Shown in pieces: positions 43,676-51,815 of a stretch of 64,000 nt of DNA. This DNA is from an uncultured candidate division WPS-2 bacterium. GTDB lineage: Bacteria; Vulcanimicrobiota; Vulcanimicrobiia; Vulcanimicrobiales; Vulcanimicrobiaceae. The DNA is taken from the NCBI GenBank assembly GCA_937927945.1, contig CALEYW010000046.1, forward strand, positions 62,001-126,000, in the 5' to 3' direction. Numbering within the stretch: position 1 is the first letter of the stretch; the number at the start of each line of letters is the position of its first letter. A program made the translations under genes and the position numbers. The notes beneath the pieces were generated by a model. The model saw only the letters and a program-made list of their open reading frames with translations. It did no database searches and was not told the DNA's origin.

Positions 43676-44629
43676 ATGAAAGCGAGCCGGCTGCTCTCGA
43701 TGCTGCTGATCCTTCAGGGCACGGAACGGCGCTCCGCCCGCGCGCTGGCGATGGAGCTCGAGGTTTCAGAGCGCACCGTCTACCGCGACGTCGACGCGCT
43801 GAGCGCGGCCGGGGTTCCGGTGTATGCCGAACGCGGCGCGCTCGGTGGTATCGCGCTTGCCGCCGGCTACCGCCGCGCGCTGACGCAATTCGGCGACGAG
43901 GAGATCCGGGCGTTGTTCATCTCGGGCTCGAACCCGCTGGTCGATCTGGGCCTGGGCGTCGAACGCGAGCGCGCGCTCGAGAAGTTGAGCGGTGCGCTCA
44001 GCGACGTGCAGCGCAAAGCTGCCGCCAAATCGCGCGGCCGGATTCATCTCGATCAGCGGCGCTGGAATCAAGCCGATCAGCCGCAGGAACACCTCGCCGT
44101 GCTGCGGCGCGCGGTGTGGGACGACCGGCGGGTGGTGCTGCAGTATCGCGATCGCGAGGCGAAAATCACTGAACGGGCGATCGACCCGCTCGGCCTCGTC
44201 GCGAAGGCCGGCGTGTGGTATCTCGTCGCGCGTTCGGGCGCCGAATACCGGACCTTTCGAGCCGAGCGCATCCTCGGCGTCAGCGCCGCGGAGACGACCT
44301 TCGAGCGCCCGCGCGATTTCGATCTCGATGTCTACTGGCGCAACTGGATCGCCAATCTGGAAGAGGGCGCACGACGCGTTCCCGTCGTCGTCAGCGTCGA
44401 TGCCGATGCGCTCGACGCCGTGATGCGCTACTGGGAGGCACGGGTTCTGAGCGAACCGAGCGGCGACACGGTCACCGTACGGGTGGTGTTCCCGAACGAG
44501 GACCTCGCGCTGCAGCAGCTGATCGCCTGGGGTACGCGCGCGCGGCTCGTCGAGCCGCTCGCCCTGCGCGACGAGCTCCTCGCGCGGGCGCGCTCGATCG
44601 TCGAGCATTACGCGGCGGCGGCACGATGA
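43676..44629 (+). CDS. HTH plus WYL domain transcriptional regulator (YafY type)
   Basis: A 317-residue regulator. Residues 1-60 are a DeoR/HTH_11 helix-turn-helix (ARALAMELEVSERTVYRDVDAL) and the middle carries the WYL domain (DPLGLVAKAGVWYLVAR, FRAERILG). A C-terminal WCX-like domain follows. WYL domains bind nucleotides or other ligands and often act in stress or phage defence. Divergent from the VOC gene with a shared intergenic palindrome, so likely autoregulated and controlling that gene. Confidence 0.9.
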   Translation: MKASRLLSMLLILQGTERRSARALAMELEVSERTVYRDVDALSAAGVPVYAERGALGGIALAAGYRRALTQFGDEEIRALFISGSNPLVDLGLGVERERALEKLSGALSDVQRKAAAKSRGRIHLDQRRWNQADQPQEHLAVLRRAVWDDRRVVLQYRDREAKITERAIDPLGLVAKAGVWYLVARSGAEYRTFRAERILGVSAAETTFERPRDFDLDVYWRNWIANLEEGARRVPVVVSVDADALDAVMRYWEARVLSEPSGDTVTVRVVFPNEDLALQQLIAWGTRARLVEPLALRDELLARARSIVEHYAAAAR

Positions 44630-44647
44630 GCGCCCCGCGCGGCTGCG

Positions 44648-46501
44648 TCAGGGCCGCGGCAGCACGGCGTTCGGGGTCGCGGCGTTGAGCGTGCCGGCGC
44701 CGACGTTCGTTACGTCGATCCCGTTTTGCGCGAACACCCCACCGCTGACCCGATCGAGCTCGACGATCGCCTTGTCGAGGTCCGTCTGGGCCTGCAGTTC
44801 GCGGCCGCGCTGGTTGGCGACGTCGAGCTGGCGCTGCAGCACGAGATACGTCGTCGACGTGCCGGCTGCGAAACGCCGCTGCTCGCCGAGCAGCACGCGT
44901 TCGGCCGCCTCTCGAGCGGCGCGCGCCGCGATCGTGCGGTATTGCGCGGCGCGCAATCCCTGGATCGCGTTGACCGACTCCGAGCGAATGCGCTGGAGGA
45001 GTGCCGTCTGCTGCACGGCGACTTGGCGCTGCTGCTCCCGCGCGACCGCGTAGTCGGCCTTCGCGGTTCGGTTGCCGATCGGGACCTGCAGCGTGAGCTG
45101 CAGGCTATAGGTCGGAAAGCGGTTGTCGAGGAGGTTGCGGAACGACTGCCCGACCCGGCCGGTCTGGTACGTCGGCGCGGTCGGGATGCCGCCGAGGATC
45201 GGCAGAATCGGCGGCGAGCCGGGATTCTGCGCGTTCGAACGCGCGATCAGCGCGTCGATCGCATTGATCTGCGCGTTGAAGAGGCCGAAGATCGGGTTGG
45301 CGTTCGGATCGGTCGGGATGCCGGCGAACCCGTTCGAGCTGTAGCCGAGGCCCAGATCCAGCTGTGGCTTGAGCTGATCGCGTGCGAAGGTCAGGTTCGT
45401 ATCGGCGTTGATGCCCTGCGAGCGCAATTGCGCGATCTCCGGACGGTTCGCGATCGCCGCGACGATCAGCGCGTCGAGCGTCGGCTCCTGCGGGACCTGT
45501 GCGATCGCGGTGGTCGGTACGAGGTTGGCGGACCAGACCGGATCGGCCGGATTCGAGAGGATGAGCGATTTGAGCGTCGTCTGCAGCCGCTGCACGTTCT
45601 GCAGCGCCGAGAAGACGTTGTCTTGGAAGACGTCGACCTGCGTGTTCGCTTCGACGATGTCGGTCGGTGCGACGACGCCGCGCGCCGCGAGGCGCTGGTT
45701 CGACTGCGCCTGTGCGGTGGCTTGGCGCAGACCTTCTTCTTGGATCGCGACGTTGCGCCACCCGGCGACCAGATCGTAGTAGGTGTCCGAGACTTGCACG
45801 ATCGCGTTCGACGCCTGGGTCAGCGCGACGTCGCTTGCGATCGCAGCGTTGGTCCGGGCCAGCTCCAGCTGCAGCCGCGGCTGGTCGATCGCCCGACCGC
45901 GCAGCAGCGGCTGGGTCACGCTCAGCTGGAGCGCGGTCTGATAGAACGGATTGTACGAGTTGGCCAACGAGTCCGAGGTGATCCGCGAACCGTTCAGTCC
46001 GACCGAGTAGCGGCCGCCCATCTGCGTCTGACCTTGCAGCGCCGCCGTCGCGCCGGCGGTGTCCTGAGTGATCGGGCCGCCGTTCGGTCCGGTCTGAAAC
46101 GCGCTGACCGCCGCGCTGACGCTGTGCGAATACGACGGAGCGAGTTGAAAGCGCACGTCGTACGCGCCTTCGGCCGAGACGATCTGATAGTTTGCGATGC
46201 GCCGGTTCGATTGCGCGAGCGCGAGATCCGTGTTCCGCTGCAGCGCCATCGCCAGCGCGTCGCGCAGCGCGAGGCCGACGAACGGCTGCTGCTGCACACC
46301 GACCAGATCGCCGTTCGGAACGGTATTGGCCGGCGCAAAGGGACCCTGGTCGATATTCGGGACCGGCGGGAGAACGGCCGGGGACGGCGATGGGAACGGC
46401 GTTGCCGCCTGCGCGCTCGCCGCGCCACCCAACGAAAGGAAGGACGCGCTGAAGATCCCGACGCTCAACGCGAGCGCGAGCGAACGCCGTCGAACGAGCA
46501 T
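44648..46501 (-). CDS. TolC-like outer membrane efflux protein
   Basis: A 617-residue protein with a signal peptide ending near AASAQAA and two TolC/OEP repeats: LRDALAMALQRNTDLALAQ, YDVRFQLAPSYSHS, and in the second half IANRPEIAQLRSQGINADTN and LQLTLQVPIGNRTAKADY. These make the outer-membrane barrel and periplasmic tunnel. Its presence shows a diderm cell. Last gene of the minus-strand operon after HlyD. The family length is usually 450-500; the extra length comes from loops with Pro, Asn and Gly. Confidence 0.9.
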   Translation of the reverse strand: MLVRRRSLALALSVGIFSASFLSLGGAASAQAATPFPSPSPAVLPPVPNIDQGPFAPANTVPNGDLVGVQQQPFVGLALRDALAMALQRNTDLALAQSNRRIANYQIVSAEGAYDVRFQLAPSYSHSVSAAVSAFQTGPNGGPITQDTAGATAALQGQTQMGGRYSVGLNGSRITSDSLANSYNPFYQTALQLSVTQPLLRGRAIDQPRLQLELARTNAAIASDVALTQASNAIVQVSDTYYDLVAGWRNVAIQEEGLRQATAQAQSNQRLAARGVVAPTDIVEANTQVDVFQDNVFSALQNVQRLQTTLKSLILSNPADPVWSANLVPTTAIAQVPQEPTLDALIVAAIANRPEIAQLRSQGINADTNLTFARDQLKPQLDLGLGYSSNGFAGIPTDPNANPIFGLFNAQINAIDALIARSNAQNPGSPPILPILGGIPTAPTYQTGRVGQSFRNLLDNRFPTYSLQLTLQVPIGNRTAKADYAVAREQQRQVAVQQTALLQRIRSESVNAIQGLRAAQYRTIAARAAREAAERVLLGEQRRFAAGTSTTYLVLQRQLDVANQRGRELQAQTDLDKAIVELDRVSGGVFAQNGIDVTNVGAGTLNAATPNAVLPRP

Positions 46502-46505
46502 CGCG

Positions 46506-47906
46506 CTACTTGACCTTGATCGAGGTCGTGACGGACATTCCGACTCGCAGCGGATCGCTCGCCGGCGGATTGTCGACGCACACCCGCACGGGAATCCGCT
46601 GGGTGACCTTGACGAAGTTACCGGTCGCGTTCTGCGCGGGGACCAGGCTGTACGTATTCTGGGAAGCCGGCGCGATCGCGCAGACGTGCCCTTCGAACGC
46701 GACTCCCTTGTACGCATCGACGGCGACGTCGACCGGCTGTCCGACCGCTACCTTGCCGAGCTGCGTCTCCTTGTAGTTCGCCGTGATGTAGAGATGGTGA
46801 ATCGGGATGATCGACATCAGCGATTGTCCCGGCGCGACCGCCGCGCCGATCTCGACGTTCTTCGCGCCGATCACGCCGTCGATCGGCGAGCGGATGACGG
46901 TGTAGCCGAGACGATCCTGCGCCGCCTTGACCTGCGCCTGGAGCGAACCCGCTTGAGCGAACGCCGCGTCGGCTTGCGCCTGCGTGGTGGAGACGCGATA
47001 CGGATTGTCGCTTTCGGTCAGCCGGCCTTGCGCCGTCTGCAGCTGCCCTTGCTGGGCGCCGATTCCCGCTCCCGCGGCGTTCGCCGCCGCGAGCGCGGCC
47101 GTGTAGCGTGCCTCGGCCTGCGCGACGCCGGTCTGCGCCGCGGTGACGTTTTCCAGCGCGGCTCGATATTGCGATTGGGCCTGCGCCTGCGTGGCGCGCT
47201 GCGCGTCGAGCTGCTGCGTGGCGACGTCACCGGTGCGTACCAGTGCGGTGTAGCGGCCCAGGTCGGCGTCGGCGCGGGTCAACGCAGCCTGCGCTCCCGG
47301 CACCTGCGCCCGGGTGGCCTGCAGCTGCGCTTGCGCTTGACCGATCGCCGAGCGCGCCGCGTCGGCTTGCTGCTGCGCCGATTGGGTCTGCGCCTGTGCG
47401 TTCTTGACCAAGCTTTGCGCCGCGGTGACGCCGCCGACGCCTTGTGTCGCCTGCGCGGCAACTTGGACGCGCGTCAAGTCGACGTTGGCTTGCGCGGCGC
47501 GTGCCTGCGACCGTTGCGCGGCGAGCGCGGCCTGGGCCTGCTGCAGCGCAGCACGCTCGTCTCGATCGTCGAGCCGAATCACGATTTGGCCCGCGCGAAC
47601 CGGCTGATCGGTGTCGACCAGAATCTGCGCGACGCGCTCCTGAATCTTGCTCGTAATCGTAATCGTGTCGGCGTCGACCCGCGCATCATCAGTCGATTGG
47701 TGCGTCGTCGAGTATGCGAGATAGCGCACCCCCCAGATCAGCCCGAAGATCACCACCAGGGCGCCGATGATGATGACCGCCAGCGGCGGGCGCCGGCGGC
47801 GGCCGTTGGGAGCACCGTTCGCTCCACCCTCGGGCGGCGGCGGCGCGCCGACGCTCTCGACCACGATGGGACGCGGGGAGGATGGGGCTTCGGTTCGGGT
47901 TTCCAC
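46506..47906 (-). CDS. HlyD/EmrA-type membrane fusion protein
   Basis: A 466-residue adaptor. Starts at a GTG 5 bases after tetR. After a proline-rich cytosolic tail, one transmembrane helix (LAVIIIGALVVIFGLIWGV, about 42-60) anchors it. STDDARVDADTITITSKIQERV begins the lipoyl half, then a long Gln/Ala coiled coil spans residues 120-300, and TVIRSPIDGVIGAKNVEIG closes the barrel. The layout is EmrA/HlyD. A matching inner-membrane pump (EmrB/MFS) is not found in this operon. Confidence 0.92.
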   Translation of the reverse strand: METRTEAPSSPRPIVVESVGAPPPPEGGANGAPNGRRRRPPLAVIIIGALVVIFGLIWGVRYLAYSTTHQSTDDARVDADTITITSKIQERVAQILVDTDQPVRAGQIVIRLDDRDERAALQQAQAALAAQRSQARAAQANVDLTRVQVAAQATQGVGGVTAAQSLVKNAQAQTQSAQQQADAARSAIGQAQAQLQATRAQVPGAQAALTRADADLGRYTALVRTGDVATQQLDAQRATQAQAQSQYRAALENVTAAQTGVAQAEARYTAALAAANAAGAGIGAQQGQLQTAQGRLTESDNPYRVSTTQAQADAAFAQAGSLQAQVKAAQDRLGYTVIRSPIDGVIGAKNVEIGAAVAPGQSLMSIIPIHHLYITANYKETQLGKVAVGQPVDVAVDAYKGVAFEGHVCAIAPASQNTYSLVPAQNATGNFVKVTQRIPVRVCVDNPPASDPLRVGMSVTTSIKVK

Positions 47907-47911
47907 GGTAC

Positions 47912-48502
47912 TCAAAAAACTCCGTTCAGGAAGATATCGACAATGCCGTCGAGCGTCGCTTGCTCGGGAGCGTCGGATGCCCACAACTTGCGACCAACGA
48001 CCGACGAGAAGAGGATGCCCAAAAAACAGCGCGCCATCAGTTGCGGATCGCCGTGCATCTTCCCAGCCGCGACCTTGGCCGTGAAGTAGTCGGCCAAGTC
48101 GATGACCAGCTGAGCCGGGCCGCGAAATTCGGGCACGTCGTCTGTTCCGGCGGCATCCTCGGCCAGCGAGACGCACATCATCGCCCGCTTGGCGACCATG
48201 CGGTCGACGACATAGCGGGCGATTTGGCTCAGGTCGCCGGCCTGATCGGTCCCGGGCATCGAGGCCAGCACGGAGCGGAACTCGTCCACGCTGCACGCCG
48301 CCTCGCGCATCGCGACCAGCAGGGCGCGCTTCGAACCGAAGTGCCGGAACAGGGTCGCCTCGTTGACCCCCGCGCGCTCCGCGACCTCACGGGTCGTCGT
48401 GCCGCGCGTCCCCTTGAGCTCGAACAGTTCACGCGCCGCCGTGAGGATCCGGGAACGGGTCTCCTCGACGCCGGCGTGACCGCGCTGACCGGTAACGATC
48501 AT
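47912..48502 (-). CDS. TetR family regulator
   Basis: A 196-residue repressor. TRSRILTAARELFELKG, REVAERAGVNEATLFRHFGSKRALLVAM form the TetR HTH at residues 17-60. The C-terminal part is a helical ligand domain of unknown specificity. The start shares one base with the upstream STAS/LolA gene stop; it precedes HlyD and TolC, so it most likely controls this efflux operon, possibly by binding in the divergent region at 49.5 kb. Confidence 0.92.
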   Translation of the reverse strand: MIVTGQRGHAGVEETRSRILTAARELFELKGTRGTTTREVAERAGVNEATLFRHFGSKRALLVAMREAACSVDEFRSVLASMPGTDQAGDLSQIARYVVDRMVAKRAMMCVSLAEDAAGTDDVPEFRGPAQLVIDLADYFTAKVAAGKMHGDPQLMARCFLGILFSSVVGRKLWASDAPEQATLDGIVDIFLNGVF

Positions 48503-49488
48503 CAATTCTTCTTCGTGAAGACGGCGTCGTCGAGCGCGACGTTCGTCTTATAGTCGCTGTACACGCCGTAAACCACGGCCTTCGCGTAGGGGATAGAGAT
48601 CTCGGCGTGCTGCTCGGCCGGCATCAGATACCCCGCGATCTCGCGGAAGGTCTGCGTCATCGTGATGTGGCCGCCGTTATAGTAGTCGTACCTGATCGAG
48701 TCGATCGTCCACGAGGTCGGATCGATCAGCACGGTCTCGTGATCGATCATGCCGCGCACCCGCTGGACCATCCGCAGTTCGAGGTCTTTGCGCCCGTCGA
48801 AATCCGCCTCGCCCTGATAGGTCACGACGAACCGCTTCTCCCAGTTCGACGCGTCACCGATGTCGGTGAACATCTTGTCGAAGCCCTTGGCCAAACGCGG
48901 CACCCGATCGAACACGACTTCGAAGTTCGAGGGCTTCTTATAATACGTCGTTCCGTCGAGCCCCGTGCGGTAGAACGGAAACGACGTCATCCGCAGATCG
49001 ACGTGCAGCCGTCCTTGATACGAACTCAAGCTTGGATTGCGCTCGACCACGCGCGCGATGATCGCGCCCGGATCGGTCGGCAACTCGACGGCGGCGGGCG
49101 CCGGAGCGGCGAGCCCGGTCAGCGCCGCCGCGAACGTCGCGGCGGTGAGCCGGGAAAGCAGCCCTGAGCGGCGGCGCCGCTCGGGCTGTTCGATAGGAAA
49201 TGCGAAGACACGCTCGAGGCCGGTGATGGCCAGCGCGTCGCGGACGCCGTCTCGCAGGGCCGTGACCTCGATGGCGCCGCCGCGTTCACGCAGCCGGCGC
49301 AGGCCGGCGACGAGGCCGGCGATCGTCTCGGCCGGCAGCCGGTCGCCGTCGAGCACGACGCGCAAGCGGGGCGCGGTTTCGCCGGCCAGTAACGTATCCA
49401 CAGCGGCCTGGACCAGTGAGCGGGCGGCTGGATCGTCAGCGTTCAAACGTAGGGGGTCGTGTGTCAAATCGTTCATCATCGTCAGCAT
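48502..49488 (-). CDS. STAS-like domain, membrane helix and LolA-like domain fusion
   Basis: A 328-residue protein of unusual design. Residues 35-100 resemble a STAS/anti-anti-sigma fold (LRVVLDGDRLPAETIAGLVA, GGAIEVTALRDGVRDALAI). A basic RRRR patch and a membrane helix (RLTAATFAAALTGLAAPAPA, about 113-132) follow, so the C-terminal part faces the periplasm. That part (SLSSYQGRLHVDLRMTSFPF, GTTYYKKPSNFEVVFDRVP, YDYYNGGHITMTQTF) is LolA/lipoprotein-carrier-like. First gene of the efflux operon. Start ATG 49488 is the first inside the predicted transcript; 49506 is the alternative. Confidence 0.72.
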   Translation of the reverse strand: MLTMMNDLTHDPLRLNADDPAARSLVQAAVDTLLAGETAPRLRVVLDGDRLPAETIAGLVAGLRRLRERGGAIEVTALRDGVRDALAITGLERVFAFPIEQPERRRRSGLLSRLTAATFAAALTGLAAPAPAAVELPTDPGAIIARVVERNPSLSSYQGRLHVDLRMTSFPFYRTGLDGTTYYKKPSNFEVVFDRVPRLAKGFDKMFTDIGDASNWEKRFVVTYQGEADFDGRKDLELRMVQRVRGMIDHETVLIDPTSWTIDSIRYDYYNGGHITMTQTFREIAGYLMPAEQHAEISIPYAKAVVYGVYSDYKTNVALDDAVFTKKN

Positions 49489-49554
49489 GCGTGTGGGTAC
49501 TTGCATGAACAGTGTACGCCGGCCGATGGATTCATGCAAGTGCCCACACGCATG
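49486..49554. repeat. 24-bp inverted repeat in the divergent promoter region
   Basis: The left arm at 49486-49509 and the right arm at 49531-49554 are reverse complements with a single mismatch (position 13) and a 21-base spacer. Read toward each gene the arm is TTCATGCAAG, then T, A or G, then CCCACACGCATG. It separates the STAS/LolA operon and the beta-lactamase-like gene symmetrically. It may be a two-site operator or a cruciform. Confidence 0.8.
49511..49539 (-). promoter_or_regulatory. Promoter of the STAS/LolA-tetR-hlyD-tolC operon
   Basis: On the minus strand TTGCAT (49539-49534) and TACACT (49516-49511) are spaced by 17 bp. The -35 lies inside the right arm of the 24-bp inverted repeat, so a protein bound to the repeat would block or recruit RNA polymerase. 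Confidence 0.55.
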
Positions 49555-49562
49555 AACGCGGG

Positions 49563-50345
49563 ATGACTGAACGCGACCTCGGCGTCCTGGCCCTGGAAGC
49601 CGGGCTCGGCGCCGCCCAGATCCACCTTGCAAACCTCTCCTCGGGCGAGCGATGGGCCCACGACGACGGCCGTTGGCTCTACCCGGCGTCGATGATCAAG
49701 CTCCCGCTCGCCGTGGCAGCCGGGGCCGCGATCGACGCAGGGCGCCTCGGCTGGGACACCACCGTCACGGTGGAAGCCTCCAACGGCACTCAGAACGACA
49801 CCCCCTCGCCGATGCTCCCGGGCTACCGGACGACCGTCGACGAGCTGGTCACGCTGATGCTCCAGCGCTCGGATAACGTGGCGACCAACGTGCTCTACGA
49901 TGTCCTCGAGCGCGGCCGTGCGACTGCCGACGTACAGGCGCTGGGCTTCCGCCAGACGTTCTTCCGCCGCAAGCTCTCGGGAGCGGAGCCGCTGATCGAC
50001 GACCCCGCCGCGACCGGCCGGAACAGCTTTCCGGCCGCCGAGGCGGTGGCACTGCTGATCGCACTGGCCGCGGATCGCCTGCCCCAGGCGGCGGCGCTGC
50101 GGCGCATCCTCGCGACGTCGTGGTGGGACGTCAAGCTCAGCCGCGGCCTCGAGCCGGACGACCGCTTCGCGCACAAGACCGGCGACACCGACGAGGTCTC
50201 GCACGACGGCGGCCTTCTCTCGCTCGCCGAGGGTCCCCGCTGGGCGATCGTCGTCTACACGGACCTCCCCAGCTGCGAGGAGAACGATCAGCGCCTCGGC
50301 GCGTTCATGCGAGCGCTGCGTCCATGCATTTCCGCGGCCGCCTAA
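49563..50345 (+). CDS. Class A beta-lactamase-like serine hydrolase without signal peptide
   Basis: A 260-residue penicillin-recognising enzyme. Ser43-x-x-Lys46 (ASMIKLP), SDN (103-105) and KTG (205-207) are in the class A order and spacing. The Glu of the omega loop cannot be placed with confidence. The N-terminus MTERDLGVLALEAGLGAAQI lacks a signal peptide, so the enzyme would remain in the cytosol, unlike true periplasmic lactamases. It could be an esterase or amidase using the same fold, or an unannotated upstream start may exist; the inverted repeat leaves little room. Confidence 0.82.
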   Translation: MTERDLGVLALEAGLGAAQIHLANLSSGERWAHDDGRWLYPASMIKLPLAVAAGAAIDAGRLGWDTTVTVEASNGTQNDTPSPMLPGYRTTVDELVTLMLQRSDNVATNVLYDVLERGRATADVQALGFRQTFFRRKLSGAEPLIDDPAATGRNSFPAAEAVALLIALAADRLPQAAALRRILATSWWDVKLSRGLEPDDRFAHKTGDTDEVSHDGGLLSLAEGPRWAIVVYTDLPSCEENDQRLGAFMRALRPCISAAA

Positions 50346-50355
50346 CAGGAGCGTA

Positions 50356-50514
50356 ATGCACGCCGACCCCACGCACCTTGTCACAAACCGGTATCACAGC
50401 GAGCAGAGCCTTCGCTCGCTGGAGCGGACGCAGGCGCTCGAACGCGATCGGCGCGCGCTCTTCGCCGAAGGAGCGGTCGGCGAACCTGCGAACGGCGCCT
50501 TGAACCCCTCGTGA
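50356..50514 (+). CDS. Small 52-residue hypothetical protein
   Basis: A short gene with AGGAG 5 bases before its ATG and neighbour-like codon use. It reads MHADPTHLVTNRYHSEQSLR, then an arginine- and leucine-rich helix (ERTQALERDRRALFAEGA). It lies 10 bases after the beta-lactamase-like gene and its stop overlaps a possible GTG in the livJ leader. No family is recognised. It may be a linker peptide or a regulator of the next gene. Confidence 0.55.
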   Translation: MHADPTHLVTNRYHSEQSLRSLERTQALERDRRALFAEGAVGEPANGALNPS

Positions 50515-50528
50515 CCATGGAGTTGACG

Positions 50529-51665
50529 ATGAATCGATTTACCGCGTCGGCGGTCGCGCTACTTGCGATGGCCGCACTCGTCGCGCCCGCAGGCGCAGCG
50601 TCGAAAGGTCCCGCGGCAGGCAAGGCCGTTCATGTCGGCGTGATCGCCGACGTGACCGGCGGTGCCGGCGTGTACGGGACGCCGCAGAAAAACGCGTACG
50701 AGCTGGCCAACGACGACATCAAGTCCGGCAAGCTGGACGCCGGCGGCGCGAACCTGACGTTCGACGTCCAAGACGCGGCGACGGACGGCGCCCAGGTCGT
50801 CAACCTGATGCAGAAGTTCACCACCGACGGTTCGACCGCGATCGTCATCGGACCGACGCTCTCGGGCGAAGCCTTCAAGGCCTTTCCGCTCGCGGCGCGG
50901 GCGAACTTTCCGGCGATGGGAACCTCGACGACGGCCGAAGGCGTGACCGCGATCGGCCCGACGATCTACCGCGACGCGCTCGCCGAATCTCAGGTGATCC
51001 CGACCACCGTCGCGCGGACGCACGCGAAGTGGAAGTACAAGACGGCCGCGATCATCTACGGCGACGACAACGCCTTCACGAAGACCGACTACGACGTCTT
51101 CAAGCGCGAGCTCGAGAAGGCCGGCGTCCAGGTCGTCGACACCGAGACGTTCCACATCAAGGACACCGACTTCCAAGCCGCGCTGACCCGGATCGACTCG
51201 AAGAAGCCCGACGTCATCGCGATCGGCGGCCTCTTCCCGGAAGCGACGAAGATCATCGCGCAGGCCGGCAAGCTCGGCATCAAGGCCCACATGATGGGCG
51301 GCAACGGGCTCAACTCGCCCGAGATGTACGCCGTCGCCGGTCCGGCGGCCCAAGGCGTCGTCGTCGGCGCGGCGTGGGCGCTCGCCGGCAAGTACCCCTC
51401 GAACGAACGCTTCGTGAAATCGTACACCGCAAAATACGGCAAAGCGCCCGACCAGTTCGCCGCGCAGTCGTACGCGGCGGCGGAGATCGTCGCCTACCTC
51501 GTCGCACACGGCGCCGTGACGAAAGACGAGATGCTCTCCGGCCTGCGCGGGGTGCGTGTGATCCAAACGGTCCTCGGTCCGCTCGGCTTCGACGCGAACC
51601 GCGACGTCAAGAGCTCGCCGGTAATCCTAGAGATCGTCAAGAACGGCTTTGCTTACTTTCATTGA
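50529..51665 (+). CDS. livJ: Branched-chain amino acid-type ABC transporter substrate-binding protein
   Basis: A 378-residue periplasmic binding protein of the Leu/Ile/Val class. Signal peptide MNRFTASAVALLAMAALVAP, then VHVGVIADVTGGAGVYGTPQ, IVIGPTLSGEAFKAFPLAA, FPAMGTSTTAEGVT and YKTAAIIYGDDNAFTKTDYD. The start is the ATG preceded by GGAG at proper distance; upstream starts at 50511 and 50517 exist. It feeds the LivHMGF components downstream. The exact ligand (amino acid, amide or other) cannot be read off. Confidence 0.9.
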   Translation: MNRFTASAVALLAMAALVAPAGAASKGPAAGKAVHVGVIADVTGGAGVYGTPQKNAYELANDDIKSGKLDAGGANLTFDVQDAATDGAQVVNLMQKFTTDGSTAIVIGPTLSGEAFKAFPLAARANFPAMGTSTTAEGVTAIGPTIYRDALAESQVIPTTVARTHAKWKYKTAAIIYGDDNAFTKTDYDVFKRELEKAGVQVVDTETFHIKDTDFQAALTRIDSKKPDVIAIGGLFPEATKIIAQAGKLGIKAHMMGGNGLNSPEMYAVAGPAAQGVVVGAAWALAGKYPSNERFVKSYTAKYGKAPDQFAAQSYAAAEIVAYLVAHGAVTKDEMLSGLRGVRVIQTVLGPLGFDANRDVKSSPVILEIVKNGFAYFH

Positions 51666-51666
51666 G

Positions 51667-51778
51667 AAGGCGCTCCGCTCTGCTGCGCGCCCCCCACGGT
51701 GCTTTGCACCGTGGGGCCCCCGGGCCGAGCTCGCAACAACAGGGTGGTACGGTCGTGATTCTGCTGTGCTCGCTCCAT
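51667..51778. repeat. Dispersed intergenic element, copy 3
   Basis: Begins AAGGCGCTCCGC one base after the livJ stop, followed by TGCTGCGCGCCCCCC. It then has the longest hairpin of the three copies (CCCCACGGTGC, loop TTT, GCACCGTGGGG), GGGCCGAGCTCGCAACAAC and ends GCTGTGCTCGCTCCAT. It separates livJ from livH, so the hairpin could also reduce expression of the downstream permease genes. Confidence 0.7.
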
Positions 51779-51815
51779 CGCCATTCGTGCTGACCGCTAG
51801 CTACTGACGTACGCC

